Assembly: GCA_027056525.1 (NCBI GenBank)
Contig: JALUKO010000149.1
Span: forward strand, 4,074 to 11,489
Reading direction: 5' to 3'
Length of the DNA: 7,416 bases
Origin: Helicobacteraceae bacterium
GTDB taxonomy: Bacteria > Campylobacterota > Campylobacteria > Campylobacterales > Sulfurimonadaceae
Below, piece by piece: positions 1 to 6,028 of this stretch. Both the position numbers and the translations under genes were made by a program. A model generated the notes under the pieces. That model was given only the letters and a program-made list of their open reading frames with translations. It was not told the origin of the DNA and ran no database searches. Every line of letters starts with the position of its first letter. The stretch's first letter is position 1.

Positions 1-1
1 T

Positions 2-49
2 TTTAGCTTGAGAATAAAAAATATAGATAAAACATTTTTATGGGATTTT
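2..49 (+). other. Possible out-of-frame 5' coding segment of gene 1 (frameshift candidate)
   Basis: Bases 2-49 are open in the frame one base away from gene 1 and read FSLRIKNIDKTFLWDF. A single missing T in the TTTT run at 46-49, or a -1 slip there, would join this smoothly to the YDSSKEN of gene 1. The gene as written starts without a Shine-Dalgarno and begins almost directly with a helix whose N-terminus would face the periplasm. Both points suggest that the true gene begins left of the window. Whether the cause is a sequencing indel, a real mutation or programmed slippage cannot be told here. A chance open frame of this length is also possible. Confidence 0.35.
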
Positions 50-2634
50 ATGATAGTTCTAAAGAGAATATTTTTACGACAGCACTGTTTTGGGGACTTT
101 TTTGGCCCTTTTTCATTGTAACCACGCTTCCCGTATTTGGTCGTATATTTTGTGGTATCTGTCCCCATGGATTTTTAGGTAAATATATTACAAATATTGG
201 TTTGAAAAAGAAAATGCCAAAATGGATGCAGAACCGTTTTATAGGGGTTATGTTACTTGTAATTGGCTGGTGGGCTGTTTACTATATGTTTCCCGGAGTG
301 TATCGTACACCGTTTGGTACGGCTATGCTGTTTACAGTTATGACGCTGCTTGCTTTTATACTTTATTTTTTCTATAGAGATATGAGTTACTGTAAATATA
401 TCTGTCCAATTGGGACAGCACTTAGAGCTTTTGGTAAACTCTCTTTTACATCTTTTAGTACATATAAATCAGCTTGCAGCAGCTGTAAAAGTTTTGAGTG
501 TGCCAAAAGTTGTCCCTATGGTCTAAGCCCATTTAATTTTGAAAAGAAACACTCTATGGATGACTGCACACTCTGTATGGAGTGTACACACTCCTGTGAA
601 GCGGTTCGCTTTACGTTTGTCAAGCCGGGGTATGGCATCTATCAAAAGTTCAAAACACTTAGAGCAGAGGTGTGGGTCTATATTTTAATATTGGCAGCGA
701 TCCCTATCTCTATGGCATTTAGCCATGGACTTGGAAGAAGCAAGGTGGCTGATGAGATGATTTGGGCAAAAACAGCGGCATTCTTTCAAACTTTTATTGA
801 TTTTGGCTCTATGAATGCTGTAGGTCTTTTTGCTTTTCTATATGCAGTGCTATTTAGTGCAGCAGCAGCTATGGTGGGAATGTTTATTGCATCAAAGATC
901 TTAAAAAAGGAGTATGGCACCGTATTCTATACATTGGGATATGCATTTGCTCCACTCTTTATTTTAGCTTCCATGGCGCATGCATGGGAGTTCTTTTTCA
1001 CTTCAAATTCTGCACGTATCGTAGAGGGCTTGGCATGGGGATTTGGTATGAATATCGATATAGATCCTTTTGCAAAACGTGGAGATACATGGCTAGAAGT
1101 ATTTCATATATTTCGTTGGATCGCTGTAGCTTGGGCTTTTTATATCCTTTATCGTCGTATGGAATATATCGAAGCAAGTAAAATAAGAAAACTGCTTGCT
1201 TACCCTTTTGCTGGACTTTTGATCTTTTTCTTCATAGGTGTTAACAGTTACAGAAGTTACATACTTGACACGTATGGGCGTGCAGAACGTTCACATAGCG
1301 AGCATAGTATGCGTGCTAAAACCCTTTTTCAAAGTGTTAAAGCAGACGAAGTAATTTTATTACAAAAGGGAAAAGATGCTGCGTCCTGTGCTGCTTGCGG
1401 TATGAAACTTTCAAGGTTTTATAAAACAAATCATGCAGCGATTTTTCATGGAAAAGAGAGACAATACTGTTCCATTCATTGTTTGACAGAAGAAAAAAAA
1501 ATAAAGAATATGAACCTTGAACAGATTCAGGTAGTTGATACAAAAACATTAAAGTTCATCGATGCTAAAGAAGCTTTTTATGTGCTTGGCAGTACAAAAA
1601 GTGCAACAATGAGTGAAGTTAGCAAATATGCTTTTGCCCGAGAGAAAGATGCTCAAGAGTTTGTTAAAGCATTTCATGGAGAAGTTGTTGACTTTTCTGA
1701 GGCGCTTCGTGTGGCGATGAAAGATTTTGAGGATATGAAAGTTTATAAGACGGTTGATGGGGAAACACCCATATATTTTACTGATAAAAAACCTTTTATA
1801 CAAAAAGGAAAAATGAACCACAGCGGCATGGGAGGGATGATGCACGGACGAGACGCCAACCGTGTACCTAGCAAAAAAGTATGGCTTGTAACCGGTGACG
1901 ATATCACACATCCATTGTGCGTAGAGAATATACAAGGAAGATTTTTTGTTACAAACGTAATGAATGAAGTCTCTATACCTAAAGTCAAAAGTAAAGAAGG
2001 ATGCACTGCTATTAGTTTTGAGATGCCAAAAAGCGGGTACTACAAGGTTTACTATATAGCAGAGGATGAACACAGTGTTAATGTAGCTAAATATGAGTTT
2101 AAGCGTTTTGATCATAGCAGTGATGAAAAATATGATAAAGAGATGATGCGTGCAAAAACAATACCAGAGGTGCCTTTTGATATACTGAGAATACGTAGCA
2201 AAGATGAAACCTTCTATTCAAGACCAACTACAGGAGAAAAGCTTCAATTCAAAGTGCTTAAGGATAAAAAACCTATTAAAGATGCACAAGTCATTTTAAA
2301 CACACAGTTTGGATGGCAAAAACATGCCACAACAGATGAAAACGGCTCAGTGAGTTTCACACTGATAAAAGACTATTATCCTGATTGGGATAAATACAAT
2401 AAGCGCTTTCGGGAAAAATATACACTTACAGCACGCTATAAAGATGTTGAAGGTAAGGTCTATGCCATGACATTGCAAGATGAATTTAGACCTTCTAGAT
2501 CTGAATATCAGTCTTATGCTTACGGTATGCTGATAACATTATTATTACTGATTGTTTTTGGAGGAGGAATTTTCCTTTATCGTTATCGTATACATAAACC
2601 TTTTAAAGAGGTACGGATCGATGATGATAAATAA
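40..2634 (+). CDS. Polytopic membrane [4Fe-4S] protein fused to NosL-like copper domain and DUF4198/CbiK-like domain
   Basis: An 864-residue membrane redox protein. Reading along it: helix ~11-32; CxxCP at C38/C41; helices ~66-84 and ~94-112; C118/C122 (CX3CP); two ferredoxin-like motifs at C146-C149-C154-C158 and C176-C179-C182-C186; five more helices (~212-228, 258-286, 294-318, 352-372, 386-403). A NosL-like domain follows (~447-560) with a CxxCGM site at C450/C453 and C477/C481, then a Met/His cluster at 592-602, a beta-rich segment resembling DUF4198/CbiK (~705-805), a last helix (~829-846) and a basic tail. By the positive-inside rule the ferredoxin part is cytoplasmic and the NosL-to-beta part periplasmic. 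The front half is of the NapH/NosR/CcoG kind, which moves electrons between membrane and soluble carriers. NosL proteins bind Cu(I). Fusing both is unusual. The start is doubtful: an in-frame stop lies at 28-30, no ribosome binding site precedes the ATG, and an N-terminal helix seems missing. The exact role is unknown; family assignment of the FeS and NosL parts is fairly sure, the beta domain less so. Confidence 0.85.
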   Translation: MGFYDSSKENIFTTALFWGLFWPFFIVTTLPVFGRIFCGICPHGFLGKYITNIGLKKKMPKWMQNRFIGVMLLVIGWWAVYYMFPGVYRTPFGTAMLFTVMTLLAFILYFFYRDMSYCKYICPIGTALRAFGKLSFTSFSTYKSACSSCKSFECAKSCPYGLSPFNFEKKHSMDDCTLCMECTHSCEAVRFTFVKPGYGIYQKFKTLRAEVWVYILILAAIPISMAFSHGLGRSKVADEMIWAKTAAFFQTFIDFGSMNAVGLFAFLYAVLFSAAAAMVGMFIASKILKKEYGTVFYTLGYAFAPLFILASMAHAWEFFFTSNSARIVEGLAWGFGMNIDIDPFAKRGDTWLEVFHIFRWIAVAWAFYILYRRMEYIEASKIRKLLAYPFAGLLIFFFIGVNSYRSYILDTYGRAERSHSEHSMRAKTLFQSVKADEVILLQKGKDAASCAACGMKLSRFYKTNHAAIFHGKERQYCSIHCLTEEKKIKNMNLEQIQVVDTKTLKFIDAKEAFYVLGSTKSATMSEVSKYAFAREKDAQEFVKAFHGEVVDFSEALRVAMKDFEDMKVYKTVDGETPIYFTDKKPFIQKGKMNHSGMGGMMHGRDANRVPSKKVWLVTGDDITHPLCVENIQGRFFVTNVMNEVSIPKVKSKEGCTAISFEMPKSGYYKVYYIAEDEHSVNVAKYEFKRFDHSSDEKYDKEMMRAKTIPEVPFDILRIRSKDETFYSRPTTGEKLQFKVLKDKKPIKDAQVILNTQFGWQKHATTDENGSVSFTLIKDYYPDWDKYNKRFREKYTLTARYKDVEGKVYAMTLQDEFRPSRSEYQSYAYGMLITLLLLIVFGGGIFLYRYRIHKPFKEVRIDDDK
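2605..2611 (+). promoter_or_regulatory. Shine-Dalgarno fixing the start of gene 2
   Basis: AAAGAGG lies inside the 3' end of gene 1, nine bases before the ATG at 2621. It selects this ATG over the far-upstream in-frame ATG at 2552 and slightly over the second ATG at 2624. Confidence 0.6.
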
Positions 2635-3598
2635 AATTTTTCAAAAAATACAAAAGGCGGATATTCGTAAGTTTCGTTTTTGGATACAGCTTTTTCTCTT
2701 TGTCATTTTTGTATATGGTGGTTACGTAGCTATTGATGTTGGACGAGAGATCCCTGTTTTTTCATGCGGATACGATCGGGAAGCAGGGGGTGTCTGTTAC
2801 TTTATGTCCCTGCAACATCAATTGGCACGCCCATGGGAAAGGCTCTTTAGTGGTGCTAGTTTAGGAGTCTTGAGTGCCTTTGGTGTTTTCATCTTATGGT
2901 TTATTGTTTTTAACAAAGCATGGTGTGGCTATGCCTGCCCATTGGGTACTATGCAGGATTGGATAACAGCTCTGCGTAAAAGGCTTAGGATCCCTTACAG
3001 TACATACAGTGAAGAATCATTTAAGTCTCTTAAAAAAATAAAATATATTTTTTTATTAATAGTGATTCTTTTTCCTCTGCTTATAGGAGCCGGATTGCTT
3101 GATCCTGAGTGGCGTGGTGGTTTTTGTAAAATGTGTCCAGGAAGGCTTATTACACCTATGTTTGTTGGGGATTTTAGTCAATGGAGTATTGATTTCTCAA
3201 GTAAGACGGCTATTTTTCTTACAACATTTGGTATTGCTTTTACTGTAGTGTTTTTTGTTGGATCATTTATAAAAAAACGCTTTTTCTGTTTTTTCTGTCC
3301 TATGAGTGCAATGCACTATATTTTTAGTCCGTTTGCATTACTGAAACTCAAAAAAGATGGTGAAAAATGTACAAAATGTGGGGATTGTTACAGGGTTTGT
3401 GATATGCAGATATGGGATATTGCAGATGATGTTAAGAGCAGGGATATTTTACGGGATGATTGTATTTTTTGTTTGAAGTGTGTGGCGGCTTGCCCCGAGG
3501 AAGATGCTTTGCAGGTCGATATTGTAAAGTGGGCTATTTTTAAATCGACAAAAGGTGGATTTGCAAAACGAATGGGATTTGAAGATGAAACAGAATGA
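2621..3598 (+). CDS. NapH-type membrane polyferredoxin (4Fe-4S binding protein)
   Basis: A 325-residue integral membrane iron-sulfur protein. Helices are visible at ~19-38, ~80-98, ~141-160 and ~195-216. Paired CxxxCP/CxxCP sites follow the helix ends: C102/C106, C169/C172 and C223/C226. Two classic CX2CX2CX3C ferredoxin motifs close the protein: C250-C253-C256-C260 and C281-C284-C287-C291. Each should bind a [4Fe-4S] cluster on the cytoplasmic side. Family members (NapH, NosH, CcoG relatives) pass electrons between the quinone pool or membrane carriers and partner proteins. A further pair, C49 and C59, with H66, sits in the first predicted periplasmic loop and could bind another cofactor. 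The ATG at 2621 is chosen because of the upstream AAAGAGG and gives a 14-bp overlap with gene 1. There is no nap or nos structural gene beside it. The natural reading is a redox partner of gene 1 and, by operon position, an electron supplier to the activase encoded by gene 4; that last point is inference. Confidence 0.9.
   Translation: MMINKIFQKIQKADIRKFRFWIQLFLFVIFVYGGYVAIDVGREIPVFSCGYDREAGGVCYFMSLQHQLARPWERLFSGASLGVLSAFGVFILWFIVFNKAWCGYACPLGTMQDWITALRKRLRIPYSTYSEESFKSLKKIKYIFLLIVILFPLLIGAGLLDPEWRGGFCKMCPGRLITPMFVGDFSQWSIDFSSKTAIFLTTFGIAFTVVFFVGSFIKKRFFCFFCPMSAMHYIFSPFALLKLKKDGEKCTKCGDCYRVCDMQIWDIADDVKSRDILRDDCIFCLKCVAACPEEDALQVDIVKWAIFKSTKGGFAKRMGFEDETE
3574..3577 (+). promoter_or_regulatory. 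Short Shine-Dalgarno for gene 3
   Basis: GGGA, seven bases before the ATG at 3585 and inside gene 2. It supports ATG 3585 over the in-frame GTG at 3555, which has no spaced ribosome binding site. Confidence 0.4.
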
Positions 3599-4898
3599 AC
3601 AACCGGAAAAAGCCGCTAGAAGAGTACGTAAAGTAGAAAATCAAAAGGCAAGACATCAGAGGCATGAGGCGATGGAGGCTTTAAAAATGCTGGATGCTTT
3701 GCGTCATGATTTTTCCAAACCTCTCAGCTCAATGGATTATTTTTATGAGCTTTTTGAAAAAGTTTACTGCAGGAGGGAGAAGCTACATTCAGCAAAACCG
3801 ATGGTAGGCACACTCTGCATACAGATCCCTTATGAGATCATTTATGCTATGGATGCAGTGCCTGTACGTTTGTGTAACGGTTTTCATACCAATGAACAGA
3901 GTGGCGGGGAGTTTATGCCTGCAAAATCATGCTCTCTTGTCAAAGCAACGCTTGGTATGCTTAAACAGGAGGATATTCCTGGAGTCGATAAACTGGATTA
4001 TCTTGTGCATCCCACTACGTGTGATCAGAAAACCAAATCGATCTCTATGGTGGAGGAGATAGGATATGATGTTTATCATATGGAGTTTCCCCGTGTAAAA
4101 GAGAGTGAAGAAAGTAGAGAATACTGGAGGCGTACAATACGCAAGTTTACAAAAGACCTCTCCAAAGATCTGGGAAGAAAGATCAATCGCAGATCACTTA
4201 AATCTGCGATACAAAAAGTGGGAAAAGCGCAGGTTGCCTATCATCGTCTTAATGAGCTGCGCAAGTTGAAGTCGGTGCCTATTTTAGGTAAAGATATATT
4301 TTTGATTACCAATGCCTTCTTTTTTGATGATATAGAGCGATGGACAGAGATGACCTTGGCAGTCTGCAGTGAAGTAGAGGCAAGAGTTAAAGAGGAGGTT
4401 AGTGCTGCAGGGAAGCGCTCACCGCGTATTCTTTATACTGGTTCACCGCCAATATTTCCTAATTTGAAACTTCCTTATATGATAGAGCAGGCAGATGGTG
4501 TGATTGTGGCAGATGAGAGCTGTTCTGCTAATCGGCTTTTTAATGACATGGTTTCTGTGGATGAGTGGTTTATGTATGATATGGTTGATGCGGTTGCAGA
4601 TAGATACTTAAAAGGGTGTACTTGTCCTATCTTCACTAAGAATGATGACAGAAAAAGAAGACTCAAAGAGCTTATAGAGAGTTATAATGTCGATGGAGTT
4701 GTATATCAGTCTTTTGCGGGATGTCAGGTTTATGAAATGGAACAAAGAAGTATCCAGCAGCAGATGGAGGCGCTTGGCATTCCTATGCTTTATGTTGAAA
4801 CGGATTATAGTCCCGGACAAGGAGGACAGCTCTCTACACGTATAGAAGCATTTATGGAGTCATTAAAAGTTAAAAACAGAAGAAAACAAGAGGGATAG
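3585..4898 (+). CDS. 2-hydroxyacyl-CoA dehydratase D-component family protein, probable double-cubane cluster protein (DCCP/YjiM-like)
   Basis: A 437-residue cytoplasmic protein with the HgdB/BcrB-like fold: an N-terminal domain with GTLCIQIPYEII at 75-86 and PVRLCNG at 93-99, a PTTCDQK motif at 143-149, an MEFP stretch near 166-169, and a C-terminal domain with FAGCQVYEMEQ (377-387) and a VETDYSPG.G.QLSTR.EAF block (404-423). Cysteines at 62, 78, 97, 116, 146, 261, 313, 345, 347 and 380 include the expected cluster ligands. The known double-cubane protein of Carboxydothermus carries an [Fe8S9] cluster and, with its ATP-driven reductase, reduces small molecules such as acetylene, azide and hydrazine. 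Two-subunit dehydratases and benzoyl-CoA reductases use two different D-components; only one is present here and no CoA transferase or acyl-CoA gene is nearby, so the stand-alone type is favoured. The first ~30 residues are very basic and the C-terminus also ends in a basic stretch. It overlaps gene 2 by 14 bp. The physiological substrate is unknown. Confidence 0.85.
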   Translation: MKQNEQPEKAARRVRKVENQKARHQRHEAMEALKMLDALRHDFSKPLSSMDYFYELFEKVYCRREKLHSAKPMVGTLCIQIPYEIIYAMDAVPVRLCNGFHTNEQSGGEFMPAKSCSLVKATLGMLKQEDIPGVDKLDYLVHPTTCDQKTKSISMVEEIGYDVYHMEFPRVKESEESREYWRRTIRKFTKDLSKDLGRKINRRSLKSAIQKVGKAQVAYHRLNELRKLKSVPILGKDIFLITNAFFFDDIERWTEMTLAVCSEVEARVKEEVSAAGKRSPRILYTGSPPIFPNLKLPYMIEQADGVIVADESCSANRLFNDMVSVDEWFMYDMVDAVADRYLKGCTCPIFTKNDDRKRRLKELIESYNVDGVVYQSFAGCQVYEMEQRSIQQQMEALGIPMLYVETDYSPGQGGQLSTRIEAFMESLKVKNRRKQEG

Positions 4899-4901
4899 GA
4901 G
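4897..4901 (+). promoter_or_regulatory. Shine-Dalgarno of gene 4 overlapping the stop codon of gene 3
   Basis: AGGAG, five bases before the ATG at 4907. Its first two bases are the AG of the TAG stop of gene 3, so translation of the two genes is probably linked. Confidence 0.7.
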
Positions 4902-4906
4902 AAAAT

Positions 4907-5725
4907 ATGCTATATTATGCAGGAATTGATATTGGATCTACAGCGATCAAAATAGTGATCATCGATGAGGATGCTAATATTGTTGGACAAAAGGTATCCG
5001 GAAGCGGCAGTATGTTCTACAAATATGCAAAAGAGAGTCTTGCACAATTGGTACAAGATATCGGTATAACTCCAAATGATATTGTCTATATCGTCTCGAC
5101 AGGATATGGACGCAAGCTTTTTAAAGAGGCAGATGAGACCATTAGTGAGATTACTGCAAATGCCTTTGGTGCAGTCAAGGCGGGGGAATCATTTGGTACC
5201 ATTCGCACAATCATTAACATTGGAGGTCAAGACTCCAAGGCGATAGGGCTGGATGAGCATGGGCATGTTGTAAATTTTGCAATGAATGATCGTTGTGCCG
5301 CGGGTACAGGAAAGTTTTTGGATGTGGCAGCGGCAAAACTTGAAATAGATGTAGAAGAGCTTGGTGAATGCCACTTTAATGCAAGTGGTACACCACTCTC
5401 TATTAATAGTACCTGTGCAGTATTTGCAGAATCAGAGATTATAGGTCTGCTTGGAAATGAACATAGCAAGGAGGATATTGTTGCAGGTATCCATTTTTCT
5501 ATCGCGAAACGTATTATTCGCTTAGCCAAAAAAGTAGGCTTAAATGGGGTGATCTATTTTGATGGAGGACCCGCACTCAATGCCGGATTGGTCGCTGCTA
5601 TTGAGGATGAACTTGGGTGTGAGTTGGCAATTCCTGAATATCCGCAGATCACAACTGCGCTTGGAGCCGCAATGTTGGCAAAAGAGGGGTATAGTTACAG
5701 TGTTTCCAAAGAGTTGCAAGAGTAA
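4907..5725 (+). CDS. ATP-dependent activase/reductase of the BadF/BadG/HgdC family (DCCP reductase, YjiL-like)
   Basis: A 272-residue soluble ASKHA-fold ATPase of normal family length. The phosphate-1 motif GIDIGSTAIK is at 6-15, the second nucleotide motif NIGGQDSK at 104-111, and the adenosine-site motif FDGGPALN at 218-225. The two cysteines that bridge one [4Fe-4S] cluster across the homodimer are in NDRCAAGTG (C130) and STCAVFAESE (C170), in the same order and nearly the same spacing as in the Acidaminococcus HgdC activator. Such proteins hydrolyse ATP to push a single electron at very low potential onto the cluster of their D-component partner, here the product of gene 3, eight bases upstream. 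All motifs are intact, so an active enzyme is expected. In characterised systems the electron comes from ferredoxin or flavodoxin; here the two membrane iron-sulfur proteins of the same operon are the likely but unproven source. It is the last gene of the operon. Confidence 0.93.
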   Translation: MLYYAGIDIGSTAIKIVIIDEDANIVGQKVSGSGSMFYKYAKESLAQLVQDIGITPNDIVYIVSTGYGRKLFKEADETISEITANAFGAVKAGESFGTIRTIINIGGQDSKAIGLDEHGHVVNFAMNDRCAAGTGKFLDVAAAKLEIDVEELGECHFNASGTPLSINSTCAVFAESEIIGLLGNEHSKEDIVAGIHFSIAKRIIRLAKKVGLNGVIYFDGGPALNAGLVAAIEDELGCELAIPEYPQITTALGAAMLAKEGYSYSVSKELQE

Positions 5726-5798
5726 AATCTTTTAGAATTTTTTATAGGGATTTTCTATCATAATAATAAAAGGCGAAGACGAAAGACTTGAAAAAATA

Positions 5799-5822
5799 TC
5801 CAAAATTGGAGCGAATTTTGGA
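5799..5822. repeat. Perfect 9-bp inverted repeat with 6-base loop
   Basis: TCCAAAATT, loop GGAGCG, then AATTTTGGA. It lies 74 bases after the activase stop and is followed five bases later by a T-rich stretch (5828-5834). It could be a weak terminator for the operon or an operator-like binding site. The stem is AT-rich and the T run is not adjacent, so a standard intrinsic terminator is doubtful. Confidence 0.45.
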
Positions 5823-5829
5823 GCGAATA
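5806..5829. repeat. 12-bp tandem direct repeat (two copies)
   Basis: TTGGAGCGAATT is followed at once by TTGGAGCGAATA, two copies differing in the last base. The first copy covers the loop of the inverted repeat at 5799-5822, so the two structures share bases and may have arisen together. Confidence 0.6.
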
Positions 5830-5941
5830 TTTTTGATAGTGACTCAAAAGCCGTTAAATAGGGGTTTGTAAAGTGAAATTGAGAGTTTATTACGATTATA
5901 ACATAGGCTTATATTTTTAGAGAGAACCCGCTAAAATAGGC

Positions 5942-6028
5942 ATGTCTGCACACAAGATTTTCTATTTTCGGCGAAAAAAGCTCAAAAAAAGGGCACAGTT
6001 TGGGCACACCTCAATAGTTATTCTATAA
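5942..6028 (+). other. Short open frame of 28 codons, coding status doubtful
   Basis: ATG at 5942 to TAA at 6026-6028, encoding a very basic peptide with a run of Lys/Arg (FRRKKLKKR) ending in AQFGHTSIVIL. A TAAAAT box lies just upstream, but there is no Shine-Dalgarno. It overlaps the end of the amidoligase gene on the other strand by 11 bases. It could be a broken gene end left at an insertion edge, or chance. Confidence 0.2.
5991..6008. repeat. GGGCACA direct repeat pair with 11-bp period
   Basis: GGGCACA occurs at 5991-5997 and again at 6002-6008, one helical turn apart, right at the end of the amidoligase gene. Paired short direct repeats at this spacing are typical of arm-type sites of tyrosine recombinases. 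No recombinase or tRNA gene is in the window, so a role as an attachment-region remnant is a guess. Confidence 0.35.

Larger units (their letters stand above)
5726..6017. other. Intergenic region between convergent units; possible island edge
   Basis: About 290 very AT-rich bases between the stop of the activase gene (+) and the stop of the amidoligase gene (-). No convincing protein or structural RNA gene is seen. It contains a perfect inverted repeat (5799-5822), a 12-bp tandem repeat (5806-5829), a -10-like TAAAAT at 5932-5937 with no clear -35, a 28-codon open frame (5942-6028) and a GGGCACA repeat pair (5991-6008). No strong GC-rich terminator hairpin is present for either unit. Confidence 0.6.

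Noticed and set aside
1549..2115. 188-codon open frame on the minus strand inside gene 1
   Set aside because: It lies wholly opposite the NosL and beta domains of gene 1, has no recognisable motif, and its composition is that of an antisense shadow of an AT-rich gene.
2552..2620. Longer start for gene 2 at ATG 2552
   Set aside because: It would overlap gene 1 by 83 bp inside its last membrane helix and lacks a ribosome binding site; ATG 2621 has AAAGAGG at proper spacing.
3555..3584. GTG start at 3555 for gene 3
   Set aside because: No spaced Shine-Dalgarno and a longer overlap with gene 2; ATG 3585 is better placed.
40..3598. A nitrous oxide reductase (nos) or periplasmic nitrate reductase (nap) accessory cluster
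   Set aside because: Only NosL/NapH-like parts occur; nosZ, nosD, nosF, nosY, napA and napB are absent and the following genes belong to another pathway.
5227..5529. 100-codon open frame on the minus strand inside the activase gene
   Set aside because: Antisense to the conserved cluster and nucleotide motifs of the activase; Ser/Ala/Pro-rich low-meaning translation and no ribosome binding site.
3585..5725. A 2-hydroxyglutaryl- or phenyllactyl-CoA dehydratase, or benzoyl-CoA reductase system
   Set aside because: Those need two different D-component subunits plus CoA-handling genes; only one subunit is present and the neighbours are membrane redox proteins.
5866..5893. Sigma-70 promoter TTGTAA-16-TATTAC on the + strand
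   Set aside because: Expected by chance in such AT-rich DNA, and no credible gene follows it.
5942..6017. Rho-independent terminator for the minus-strand unit at the T7/T6 runs
   Set aside because: On the minus strand the T runs follow GTGCCC direct repeats, not an inverted repeat, so no stem can form in front of them.
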